Below, one piece after another: positions 30,620 to 38,879 of a stretch of 64,000 nt of DNA. The DNA is taken from assembly GCA_024233135.1 (NCBI GenBank), contig JACKPZ010000003.1, forward strand, positions 186,001 through 250,000, given 5' to 3'. The translations under genes were made by a program, and so were the position numbers. Positions within the stretch are counted from its first letter, which is position 1; each line of letters begins with the position of its first letter. This stretch comes from Akkermansiaceae bacterium (lineage in GTDB: Bacteria; Verrucomicrobiota; Verrucomicrobiia; Verrucomicrobiales; Akkermansiaceae). The notes below the pieces were generated by a model. It saw only the letters and a list, made by a program, of their open reading frames with translations. It was not told the DNA's origin and did no database searches.

Positions 30620-31315
30620 ATGCGCCAACGGGTGCCTTCCCGCTTACCGGGCCGCGTCGTGACGGGTTTTGATCCGCAGCTTTGAGGACGATGCGACATC
30701 AAGGCGGGCCGCGAGGTTCGGAGTTTCGGCGACCCGCCGGACGCGGCTTCTGGACGCACCGAGGCGCCGCGGGTGCCGTGGCTCGGAACCGGTGCTTGCT
30801 GCGGATGTGGACGGCCGAGCTTTTTCCTGATCGCGGGCCGGGCAGCGGCGGGCGGTGGCGCATACCCGTGGGGCGCTGCAACGGCGTGGGGAAAACCTGC
30901 GCGGTGGGGTGTGTGGCGCGTGTTTCTCCACTTCGCGGCGACCTACCTCGATGCGCTGGTGCTGCGAACGGGAACCGGACGTGGATCGGAAATCGGAATA
31001 TTGGCGACCTGGAAGATCTCTGCGTCGCGAAAGGAAGGCTGCATCCTGCTTTACGGCGCACATGGGCACCGATGATCTTGCGGCGCTGGATGTTCGGTTC
31101 ACTACCGCGTGTTGTATGCCGTGCGTGCTCCGGAGCGGGAGCCGGAGATGCAGAAGATCCGCGAGGAGGAGTTGCGCCGCAAGGAGGCGAAACAATCGAA
31201 TCTCCGCATCCTTCATAACACGCCGGACGGCATGCTTCCGGCGTCGAGCTCTCGCGCCGTCTTCAGGAGTGGGCGCGATCGTCGCGGGCAGGGGCGACCG
31301 GTGATGTTCGATGTT
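30620..31315. other. Decayed or non-coding stretch upstream of uxaC 3' end
   Basis: About 700 bases without a gene I can support. Open frames exist on both strands, but their translations are Arg, Cys and Gly-rich with no domain pattern. One short plus-strand piece (31109-31205) reads as a charged helix (KIREEELRRKEAKQSNL) like the cytoplasmic tail of a transporter and may be a remnant. No hairpin array, tRNA or IS end was seen. Confidence 0.5.
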
Positions 31316-32884
31316 TCACCGATGGACCGCGAGTCCAAATACCTGCGACGTGGCCGCCGAAGGCCCTGTTTCTGGCACGGCGACGGGCGCGCCGTGTTTC
31401 CTGGCAGTGTTCATCACCCGCCGCGGTGGAGGCGCGCTACCGGTGACGGTGCTGCCGCTGCCGCTGAGCTGCTGGAACGGCGGCGCGGGTTGATTGAAGT
31501 GGGCTTTCGCGTTGCGGAAACAAATGTCTTCGATGAGTCCCGAGAGCGTGCCGAAGTCGTCGGGCAGCTCGCCGCGCTCGGCCTCGCCGCCGATCATGTT
31601 GCAGAGGATGCGGCGGAAATACTCGTGGCGCGGGAACGAAAGGAACGAACGCGAATCGGTGAGCATGCCGACGAAACGCGAGAGCAGGCCGTTCATCGAG
31701 AGCGCGTCGAGCTGCATCTCCATGCCGTGTTTCTGATCGAGGAACCACCAGCCGGAGCCGAACTGGATCTTGCCGGGGAAGGTGCCGTCCTGGAACGCGC
31801 CCGTCATGCAGGCGAAGAGGTAGTTGTCGGACGGGTTGAGATTGTAGAGCACGATCTTCGGCAGCGCGCCCTCGCGGGCGAGGGTGTCGAGGTAGGTGGC
31901 GAGCGGCGCGCCCTGCTGCGGGTCGCCGATGATGTCGTAGCCGGTGTCCGGTCCGAGCTGCGAGAACATGCCGGAGTTCACATTGCGGTAGGCGCCGAGG
32001 TGGAGCTGCTTGGTCCATCCCTTGGCGGCGTCGAGCTCGCCGAAGAAAACCATCAGATAGAACGAGAAACGTTCCTTTTCCTCGTCCGTCGCGGGCGTGC
32101 CGGCCATCGCCTTGTCGAAGATCATCGTCGCCTCGGAATGCGTGCAGGGCAGCGCTGGCATGCGGACGAGTCCGTGGTCGGAAATCCGTCCGCCGATGGC
32201 GTGGAAATCGTCGTGGCGCTTCTGCAGAGCGCCCAGCAGATCCGAGAGGTGGACGACGCTCATGCCGGCCACCGATTCGAGTTTCCCGATCCACGTGCGA
32301 AGCAGGTCCGGCCGGTCGACTTGGAAGGCCTTGTCCGGGCGGTAGGTGGGCAGCACCTTGGTGCCGAGCCCGGATGCGGCGATCGTTTCGTGGTCGTCTA
32401 GTGGGTCCGCCGGGTCGTCGGTGGTGCCGACCATGCGGACGTCGAACTTCTTCAGCAGGCCGTGCACGCAGAAATCCGGCTCGGCGAGCTTCGCATTCGT
32501 TTTCTCCCAGATCTCCGTCGCGGTGTCCGGAGTGAGCAACGTGTCGATGCCGAAGTAACGCTGGAGTTCGAGGTGGGTCCAGTGGTGGATGGGGTTGCGG
32601 AGTGTGCGGGGCACGGTTTCCGCCCATGCGAGGAACTTCTCGCGCGGGCTGGCGGGACCGGTGATGAACTCCTCGTCAATGCCGTTGGCACGCATCAGCC
32701 GCCACTTGTAATGGTCTCCACCGAGCCAGATGTCGGTGATCGACTCCCAGCGGTGATTGGTGGCGATCTCCTTGGGCGAGAGGTGGCAGTGGTAGTCGAT
32801 GATCGGCTGTTTGGCGGCGACCTCGTGATAGAGGCTGCGCGCGGTGTCGCTGTGCAGGAGGAAGTTCTCGTCGAGGTAAGCCAT
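31316..32884 (-). CDS. uxaC: Glucuronate isomerase UxaC with abnormal C-terminal extension
   Basis: Isomerises D-glucuronate to D-fructuronate and D-galacturonate to D-tagaturonate, the entry step of uronate catabolism. The ATG at 32884 gives the family start AYLDENFLL. Key blocks are the metal motif DYHCHL (H32, H34), GTTDDPADPL, IHFN-like THSEATMIFD, GAYRNVNSGMFSQLGPDTGYDIIGD and FPRHEYFRRILCNMIGGEAERGELP. The conserved family end is at NAKAHFN (about residue 464); the last 58 residues (31316-31492) are Pro/Ser/Arg-rich with no counterpart in the family. They run into the decayed region, so the native stop has probably been lost. No uxuA or uxaB gene is adjacent. Confidence 0.9.
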   Translation of the reverse strand: MAYLDENFLLHSDTARSLYHEVAAKQPIIDYHCHLSPKEIATNHRWESITDIWLGGDHYKWRLMRANGIDEEFITGPASPREKFLAWAETVPRTLRNPIHHWTHLELQRYFGIDTLLTPDTATEIWEKTNAKLAEPDFCVHGLLKKFDVRMVGTTDDPADPLDDHETIAASGLGTKVLPTYRPDKAFQVDRPDLLRTWIGKLESVAGMSVVHLSDLLGALQKRHDDFHAIGGRISDHGLVRMPALPCTHSEATMIFDKAMAGTPATDEEKERFSFYLMVFFGELDAAKGWTKQLHLGAYRNVNSGMFSQLGPDTGYDIIGDPQQGAPLATYLDTLAREGALPKIVLYNLNPSDNYLFACMTGAFQDGTFPGKIQFGSGWWFLDQKHGMEMQLDALSMNGLLSRFVGMLTDSRSFLSFPRHEYFRRILCNMIGGEAERGELPDDFGTLSGLIEDICFRNAKAHFNQPAPPFQQLSGSGSTVTGSAPPPRRVMNTARKHGAPVAVPETGPSAATSQVFGLAVHR

Positions 32885-33097
32885 GGCGGGCTTCAGGAAA
32901 GCGGCTGGCCGTGGCCAGGCCAAGTTTGAAATCCGCACGGAAGGTCCTCCAATCAGGGTAGGCAGGAAGCTCTCTGGCGAAACAACGGGCCGATGCCAGC
33001 ACCCGGACGAAAAGCAATCGCCCCGGTTCAACGTCCGAGGCGAATCTACTGGGCGCGATCCCATGCCGCCAACGGCCACGTGAGCGCTCCCAGCCGA

Positions 33098-35239
33098 CTA
33101 CTCCACACCCGCCTCCCGTTTCAATCCGGCAATCATCGCTTTGATTTCCTCGCCGCTTCTCCCAAGTTGAGTCGCAATCTGGGCGTAACCTTGGATCGCG
33201 GCTGTCTCATGCTTGTATGGAACACCATTTTGATTGCGGTAGAGAAAAGCGATTTGGAGCTGTCTGCGAAGGAGCGGTTCGGCCTCTGTGAGCTTGTCCT
33301 GAGCTACCAGCAGCCTTGCCAGGTTGTTGAGGAAACTCGCGAGATTGATGTGATTTCTTCCGAAATTCTCTTCCGTGATCGACACAGCACGGTCGTAAAG
33401 AGCTTCAGCCTCGGGAAATCTCTTCTGTCGGCAGAGAACCATCGCCAGGTTGTTGGCTCGAATCGCAACATCCGGATGACGACTTCCCATCGAACTTTCT
33501 GTGAGATCAAGTGCCCGCCTACCGACTTTTTCGGCTTCGTCAACCTTCCCCTGCTCTTCAAGAACAAGAGTCAAGTTACTCAGCCTGCTACCCAACTCCT
33601 CTGCCGACCCGCCGTCGGAACGATCTTCTTCGATCTCAATCGCACGTCGAACCAAGAGTTCCGACTCATCGAGATCTCCGGCATCCTTGAGCGCTACCGC
33701 AAGATTCATAAGATATACGGCAACAAAGGGATGATTCGCACCCAACGCACTTTCCCCAATTTCGACACTTTTTCGGAACAATGGAAGAGCTTCGGAAAGC
33801 TCCCCTTTCTGCTGCAAGAGCCTGGCCAGGCAGGACGTTGCAGCGGCGACATTCGGATGTTCATCCCCAAGTTTCGCCTCAAAGGTCGCGAGCGATTGTC
33901 GGGCCAGCGGCTCCGCTTCGATCAGATTCCCCGAAACCAAAAGAAGTCCAGCCCTGCCCTGGCGACACTGCGCGAGATTGAGGCTATCCTCACCCAGCAA
34001 CTTTTCGAAATTGGATGCCGCCCGAACGTAGTATTGAAGTGCCTCATCCACCATGCCTTGCTTGGCCAGAATATTCGCCAACGTGACCATCAGCATTGCC
34101 GAATTGAGTTGTTGCCCATCGAGTTGGGCATTGCAAACCCCCAACCCTCTCCTGCAAAGGGCCTCGGCTCCGGAGAGATCCCCCCTTCGCATTCTGATTT
34201 CAGCCATGACATCCAATGAAGAAAGAATCTCCGGATGTTCTTTGCCAAATTTGAACTCCCGGATCTCAAGCGCCTGCCCGCAAAAGCGCTCCGCTTCCTC
34301 AAGATGATCCTGATGGAGCAACGCAACTGAATATGCGTGCAGGAGATCGCCGAAGGCAGGGTGGAACCGACCGAGGCTCGATTTAGATTCCCGGACTGCA
34401 ACACTACACAATTCCTCAGCCTCGTCCAACTTGCCCAAATCAAGGAAAACCCCGGCGATTTGAGTCTTGCACGAAAGCTGGAGTGCCAGAGGTGATTGCT
34501 GATTGGATTCTGAGATTTCGAGTGCCCGTCGGCAGTGCGACTCCGACTCCCCATACTTGCCTTGGGATTGCAATACCTTGGACAGGTCCAACAAAGACCG
34601 GGCCAGTGAGAGGTCGTGGGATGCCAGATCGGACTCCTTGACGGCAACAACCTCCTCCAGAATAGGGACGGCTTCGCGATATCGTCCCAGTTCCAGCATG
34701 ACGGAAGCAACCTCCTGCTGGGCTTCGGCCCAGGCTGAAGGGTTTTCCGATCGACGGATCAGACCGACAATGCGCTGTCGCGCATCCAGTGATGTTCGAT
34801 AGTCCAAAGATTCCGCGGACGCTTGTGCGATGATTGCAAACGCTTCGATATCCTCGGCTGGATTACGGGACGGACGCTTCAACGTTTGTTCCGCATTCCG
34901 GATCGCCGACATGGTGTCACCCGCAAGCAGGAACGCCTGACTCCGCAAACGAGGATCAGGATTTCGCATACCGTCCGCCAACAAATCCGCCACGGCTTGC
35001 GAACTCAAGGAATGCCGTTGGGAAAACTCCACAAGAAATCGCGCCTGTGTGAACGGTTCGGGCGTGGCGCCGGACTCCGCCAGGGTTTCGGTGATCGCAG
35101 CTCGCTGTTCGGCAGCATCCAGAAAAACGTTAGAGTGACGTTTTGGTTTCAACCGCAGATAGCCGTAAACGACACCGATGAGCAAACAGGCGATGATCGC
35201 TACAAGAAGAGTGGGACCATTCTTTGACTTTCGTTTCAT
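33098..35239 (-). CDS. Membrane-anchored tetratricopeptide-repeat protein
   Basis: A 713-residue protein with one N-terminal transmembrane helix (LLVAIIACLLIGVVYGYLRL, residues 11-30) and about 12 TPR units of the 42-residue kinesin-light-chain type from about residue 170 onward. Recurring segments are LARSLLDLSKVLQSQGKY, EAEELCSVAVRESKSSLGRFHP, SFLNNLARLLVAQDKLTEAEPL. It likely scaffolds protein interactions at the inner face or periplasm. Base composition is visibly lower in GC than its neighbours, and codon use is more relaxed, which may mean transfer or weak selection. It lies downstream of the fucP-like gene with a 248-bp gap and has no obvious functional link to it. Confidence 0.85.
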   Translation of the reverse strand: MKRKSKNGPTLLVAIIACLLIGVVYGYLRLKPKRHSNVFLDAAEQRAAITETLAESGATPEPFTQARFLVEFSQRHSLSSQAVADLLADGMRNPDPRLRSQAFLLAGDTMSAIRNAEQTLKRPSRNPAEDIEAFAIIAQASAESLDYRTSLDARQRIVGLIRRSENPSAWAEAQQEVASVMLELGRYREAVPILEEVVAVKESDLASHDLSLARSLLDLSKVLQSQGKYGESESHCRRALEISESNQQSPLALQLSCKTQIAGVFLDLGKLDEAEELCSVAVRESKSSLGRFHPAFGDLLHAYSVALLHQDHLEEAERFCGQALEIREFKFGKEHPEILSSLDVMAEIRMRRGDLSGAEALCRRGLGVCNAQLDGQQLNSAMLMVTLANILAKQGMVDEALQYYVRAASNFEKLLGEDSLNLAQCRQGRAGLLLVSGNLIEAEPLARQSLATFEAKLGDEHPNVAAATSCLARLLQQKGELSEALPLFRKSVEIGESALGANHPFVAVYLMNLAVALKDAGDLDESELLVRRAIEIEEDRSDGGSAEELGSRLSNLTLVLEEQGKVDEAEKVGRRALDLTESSMGSRHPDVAIRANNLAMVLCRQKRFPEAEALYDRAVSITEENFGRNHINLASFLNNLARLLVAQDKLTEAEPLLRRQLQIAFLYRNQNGVPYKHETAAIQGYAQIATQLGRSGEEIKAMIAGLKREAGVE

Positions 35240-35487
35240 GGAATTCGGCTCGTCTCTGCGGAGCCTCAGTCAAACTTCTCGCAGTGTCGAGCGCAACACT
35301 CCGGAGCCCACTACAACGCGGCGTGCGACAGGGGCCGGATTCGTCCTTGGGCCCGCCTATCTCCATGCGATAATTCCTGGATCACGGAAGGCGGACAGCA
35401 GAATCTCTATATGAGGCCCGGCAATGAACCAAATCGGGCTCTTGGCTATACACCAGATCGTCACCGCGGGCACCCCGCCTGGGACGT

Positions 35488-37419
35488 TCACGCGCGTTCG
35501 TGGTGGCGGAAGGTGCGCCAGCCGTAGTGGGCGATGACCAGGAAGCAGATGAGCGGCAGGGCGAAGGAGGCGCGCACGCTGGCGAGTTCCATGAATCCGA
35601 GGTCGAATGCCGGCATGTCGAGGATGCGGCCTTGGAGAGGCGGCATCAGGCAGCCACCGCCGATGGCGAGGATGAGGCCGGCGGAACCGAGTTTCGCATC
35701 GTCACCGAGGCCCTTGAGGGCGATGCCGTAGATGGTCGGGAACATCAGGGACATGCAGGCGGACACACCCATCAGGCAGTAGAGGCCCGCATAGCCGTGG
35801 ATGAAGATCGTGCCGAGCGTGAGCGCGACGCCGCCGACGGCGAGCAGGCCGAGCAACATGCCGGGATGGATGTAATGGAGCAGGAAGGTGCAGATGAAGC
35901 GGCTGGAAACGAAGATGAGCATCGCAAGGATGTTGCAGTTCTGCGCGGTGGCCTTGGAAAGTCCGAGCTCGCTCTCGGCATACTGGATGATGAAGGTCCA
36001 GCACATGATCTGCGCGCCGACGTAGAAGGTCTGGGCGATGACACCTTCCCAATACCGGCTGTTGCCGAGCAGGCGCTTGAGGGTTGCGCCGATGTGCAAC
36101 GAGGTGTCCCCCTCCGAGGCGCTGCCTTTCGGGAGTTTCCATGCGAAGAGTCCGAAGATGGCCAGCAGGATGACGCCCATGATGGCGTAGGGACCGACGA
36201 CGGTATCGAGATCCACCTTCTGGATCCGCTGGAACGACTCGGATGCCTTCTCGACGTAGGGTTTGAGAGGTTCGCGCGAGGCGCTGGCGAGAAGTCCGCG
36301 GGCGGAATCGACGGCGGAATCGACGGAGTCGAGCAACGTGGCGGCTTCGCCTGCGTCGGCCTTTTCGCCATCGCGGAGTGTGGCGATGGTGTCGCGCAGG
36401 CTGGCCGCGGCGGGCACGGCGCTGGAGAGCTTGGTCCGGGCTTCGGAAAACGAGGGCTCGGATTTCCAAAGATCGGCCTCCTTGCCGAGTTCGGTGGCGA
36501 GATCCATGCCGTCGGAGCCGCCGTAGAGATTCTCGCGTTCGACCTCGGCGGGCGTCGGTTCCACCGGGTCCTTGATCTGGAGCACGATGGCCACCGAGTT
36601 GAGTGCCTGGGAGAACTTGTCGGACTCGGCTGCGTTGGCCTCCGCCTGCTCGGCGAGCGACGCGCGGATCGCCTCGGCGCGCTCCGGTTTCGGGTCGGCG
36701 GCGATGGCGAGGGTTTGCGCGAGTTCCGCGGACTGCTCGGCGGCTTTTTTGAGATCCTTGCGGCTGCCGCTCCATTCCGGGTTGGAAATCGTTTCGCGGA
36801 GCTTCGCGGAGCTTTCCTCCAGGTCCTTGACGACCTGGACGTGCAGCGGCTTGCCTTCGGAAACGGCGAGCAGCGCGCGGCGGCCGGCCTCGCTGGTGCC
36901 GTCGAGGTTGATCAGGATGACCATGCTGGCGACGAACATGCCGATGATCGAACCCATCGGGTTGAAGGCTTGCGCGAGGTTGAGCCGGCGGGTGGCGTTC
37001 GACTCGTCGCCCATCGAGAGGATGTAGGGGTTGGCGGTCGTTTCGAGGAACGAGAGCCCGCTGGTCATGATCAGATATGCCAGCAGGAAGGGCGCGAACG
37101 ACAGCGTCCACCCGGACGGAATGAAGAGCAGGCAGCCGCAGGCATAGAGCGCGAGGCCGATGAGGATGCCGCTCTTGTAAGAGAAGCGCTTGATGAAGAT
37201 GGCGGCCGGAATGGCCATCAACGCGTAGCCGCCGTAGAAAGCCGCCTGCACCAGCGAGCTCTCGAAGTTGCTCAGCAAGAGGATGTTTTTGAACGCCGCA
37301 ACCATCGGATTGGTGATGTCGTTGGCGAAGCCCCAGAGAGGAAACAGCAGGGTGACGAGGATGAACGGAACCAGCAGGTTCCGGGGCACGACCGGTGCGG
37401 ATTTCTCGGATGATTTCAT
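35488..37419 (-). CDS. fucP: FucP-family sugar:proton symporter with large periplasmic insertion
   Basis: A major facilitator transporter of the L-fucose permease group. It has PLWGFANDITNP in the first helix region, FLETTANPYILSMG (matching the E. coli ETAANPYL motif) and RLNLAQAFNPMGSIIG, and C-terminal helices with YVGAQIMCWTFIIQYA and MFPTIYGIALKGLG. Length is 643 residues against about 440 in E. coli. The excess is a hydrophilic, Ala/Glu/Lys-rich helical segment (residues about 172-407) between helix 5 and helix 6 (GPYAIMGVILLAIFGLF), a loop that is periplasmic and only about 30 residues in FucP. The ATG at 37419 was chosen; an upstream ATG would add a Pro-rich tail. It probably imports fucose or a related sugar, such as that released by the GH29 fucosidase at 60.8 kb. 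Confidence 0.85.
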   Translation of the reverse strand: MKSSEKSAPVVPRNLLVPFILVTLLFPLWGFANDITNPMVAAFKNILLLSNFESSLVQAAFYGGYALMAIPAAIFIKRFSYKSGILIGLALYACGCLLFIPSGWTLSFAPFLLAYLIMTSGLSFLETTANPYILSMGDESNATRRLNLAQAFNPMGSIIGMFVASMVILINLDGTSEAGRRALLAVSEGKPLHVQVVKDLEESSAKLRETISNPEWSGSRKDLKKAAEQSAELAQTLAIAADPKPERAEAIRASLAEQAEANAAESDKFSQALNSVAIVLQIKDPVEPTPAEVERENLYGGSDGMDLATELGKEADLWKSEPSFSEARTKLSSAVPAAASLRDTIATLRDGEKADAGEAATLLDSVDSAVDSARGLLASASREPLKPYVEKASESFQRIQKVDLDTVVGPYAIMGVILLAIFGLFAWKLPKGSASEGDTSLHIGATLKRLLGNSRYWEGVIAQTFYVGAQIMCWTFIIQYAESELGLSKATAQNCNILAMLIFVSSRFICTFLLHYIHPGMLLGLLAVGGVALTLGTIFIHGYAGLYCLMGVSACMSLMFPTIYGIALKGLGDDAKLGSAGLILAIGGGCLMPPLQGRILDMPAFDLGFMELASVRASFALPLICFLVIAHYGWRTFRHHERA

Positions 37420-37763
37420 GAGTGGGTTTGGCCCGCACGGAGGCGGATTTTGGAAATGGGTTGCCATGCGAATGCCAGTTTTCCGAATGACTGGCAAGCT
37501 CCCGACCGATCAAAAATGGTCATGCATCGGCCCCGAGTGAAGCAGATCAGGGCTCGTCACACCGGTCCGCCAGGCATCCGCAGGCCCGGCTTGCCGACAA
37601 CATGTGTCCGCGAGGATTCCGAAGGAGGTGTCTCCTTCCCTTGTGGCGTGCGGTGGGACCGCTGAGGCACGGCGAAGCGCCTCATGGAAAACTCCGTCGC
37701 GGCCGGCGCACTCCGACACATGCGCGTTGATCCCGTGCCTCGCCACAGCTGGCGCAGGCGTCC
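37420..37763. promoter_or_regulatory. fucP-like upstream region with inverted repeats
   Basis: A 344-bp gap between two minus-strand genes. Near the fucP-like start there is a 6-bp inverted repeat with a ten-base spacer (gccagt/actggc, 37474-37495), overlapped by a wider ttgcca/tggcaa pair (37461-37497); either could be a regulator site. Farther up, a perfect 7-bp hairpin (gaaggag/ctccttc, 37621-37638) could form. No T tract, so no clear terminator of the amidase gene. No coding sequence is supported. Confidence 0.35.
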
Positions 37764-38798
37764 TCAGTTCGGCAGCCTGGTGGCTTGTTTCTTCATCGAG
37801 ACGGCGTAGCGATACTTGTGGATCGCGTCGCAGATGCCGTTGGCGAGAGCGCTCTGATAGGTGTCGTTCTCGATGAGGCGGGCCTCGTAGGGATGGGTCA
37901 TGAAACCGCCTTCGAGCAGGATCGCGGGATGGCGGACTCCGGAAAGCACGCTGAAGCGGGCGCGCTTGATGCCGCGGTCGAGGGTGTTCTTGCCTACGCG
38001 GCGGAGGATGGAGCCGTGGATGGAGGTGGCCAGCGCGATGTTCGCGGAGTCATGTTCGTTGCCGGCGCGCGAGATGTTGTCCGCCGGGACGAAGCCGCGG
38101 CCGTAGTGGGCGATGCCAGGCGGAGAGAGTGTGAAGGTCTCGATGCCGCGGGCGGCGCGTCCTCCGGAGTTGAAATGAATGCTCACGAAAATGGCGGATT
38201 CGCGGACGGCATTGGCGAGGTCCACTCGCTGCTGAAGCGTGAGGTAGCGGTCCGAATCACGGGTCAAGACGACCGTGTAGCCCTTGTTCTGAAGGAGCGT
38301 CTTGAGCTTGTTGGCGACGGACAGGTTGTAGCGGGCCTCGGTGCCGCGGGAGTTCGTCGCGCCGGGGTCCTTGCCGCCGTGCCCGGCATCGATGACGACG
38401 GTGCGGAAGTCGCCCGCGTTCTGGATGAAACTCGGACGCAGAACGGGATCGATGAGTTTCGCGAGGTCGATGCGGGAGACCCACGCCTTGCCGCCGGACG
38501 ATTCGACCTGGCGGGAGAAGACGAATTTCACGCCGTTCATGAGGCATTCGTTGCCGCCGATGGTGAGGCGCATCTCAACCTTGGAGTTTTCGAGAACCAG
38601 CTTGTTGCCCGAGCGCGAGATCTTGGCGAAACGGTAGAAGCGCTGGATCGACTCGACGGAGACGTAATCGCGACCGTCGATCTTGGAGACCTCCCAGCCG
38701 TTCTGGGTGGCGGCGCGGGCGGTGGGCGCGGGCAAGGAGAACGCCAGCCACGCGGCGGCGGCGCAGGCGAGGATCCGGAAGAAGGGACGAATGCTCAA
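37764..38798 (-). CDS. N-acetylmuramoyl-L-alanine amidase (Amidase_3)
   Basis: A 344-residue zinc amidase that cuts the bond between MurNAc and L-alanine in peptidoglycan, acting in the periplasm during cell separation or remodelling. Residues 1-29 are a signal peptide (ACAAAAWLAFSLPAPTARA). Residues about 36-120 form a small beta domain similar to those found in front of such amidases. The catalytic domain begins at TVVIDAGHGGKDPGA, followed by the zinc ligands in RGTEARYNL and VSIHFNS and the catalytic glutamate in LLEGGFMTHP. The length is normal. No divisome gene is adjacent. Confidence 0.92.
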   Translation of the reverse strand: MSIRPFFRILACAAAAWLAFSLPAPTARAATQNGWEVSKIDGRDYVSVESIQRFYRFAKISRSGNKLVLENSKVEMRLTIGGNECLMNGVKFVFSRQVESSGGKAWVSRIDLAKLIDPVLRPSFIQNAGDFRTVVIDAGHGGKDPGATNSRGTEARYNLSVANKLKTLLQNKGYTVVLTRDSDRYLTLQQRVDLANAVRESAIFVSIHFNSGGRAARGIETFTLSPPGIAHYGRGFVPADNISRAGNEHDSANIALATSIHGSILRRVGKNTLDRGIKRARFSVLSGVRHPAILLEGGFMTHPYEARLIENDTYQSALANGICDAIHKYRYAVSMKKQATRLPN

Positions 38799-38879
38799 GG
38801 GATGGAAATCGAATGAGTTTCCAGACGATTACCAAGTCCGAAACGGCATGACAACCCGCGATTTCCGCGGATTTCCCGT

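Noticed and set aside
30682..31218. A 178-codon plus-strand frame in the decayed region
   Set aside because: No similarity to any pattern I know, high Arg, Cys and Gly content and no plausible start signal. Treated as non-coding.
31109..32401. A 430-codon plus-strand frame in and past the uxaC 3' end
   Set aside because: From 31316 it is antisense to uxaC, which has unambiguous catalytic motifs. Only the first 30 codons could be a remnant of something else.
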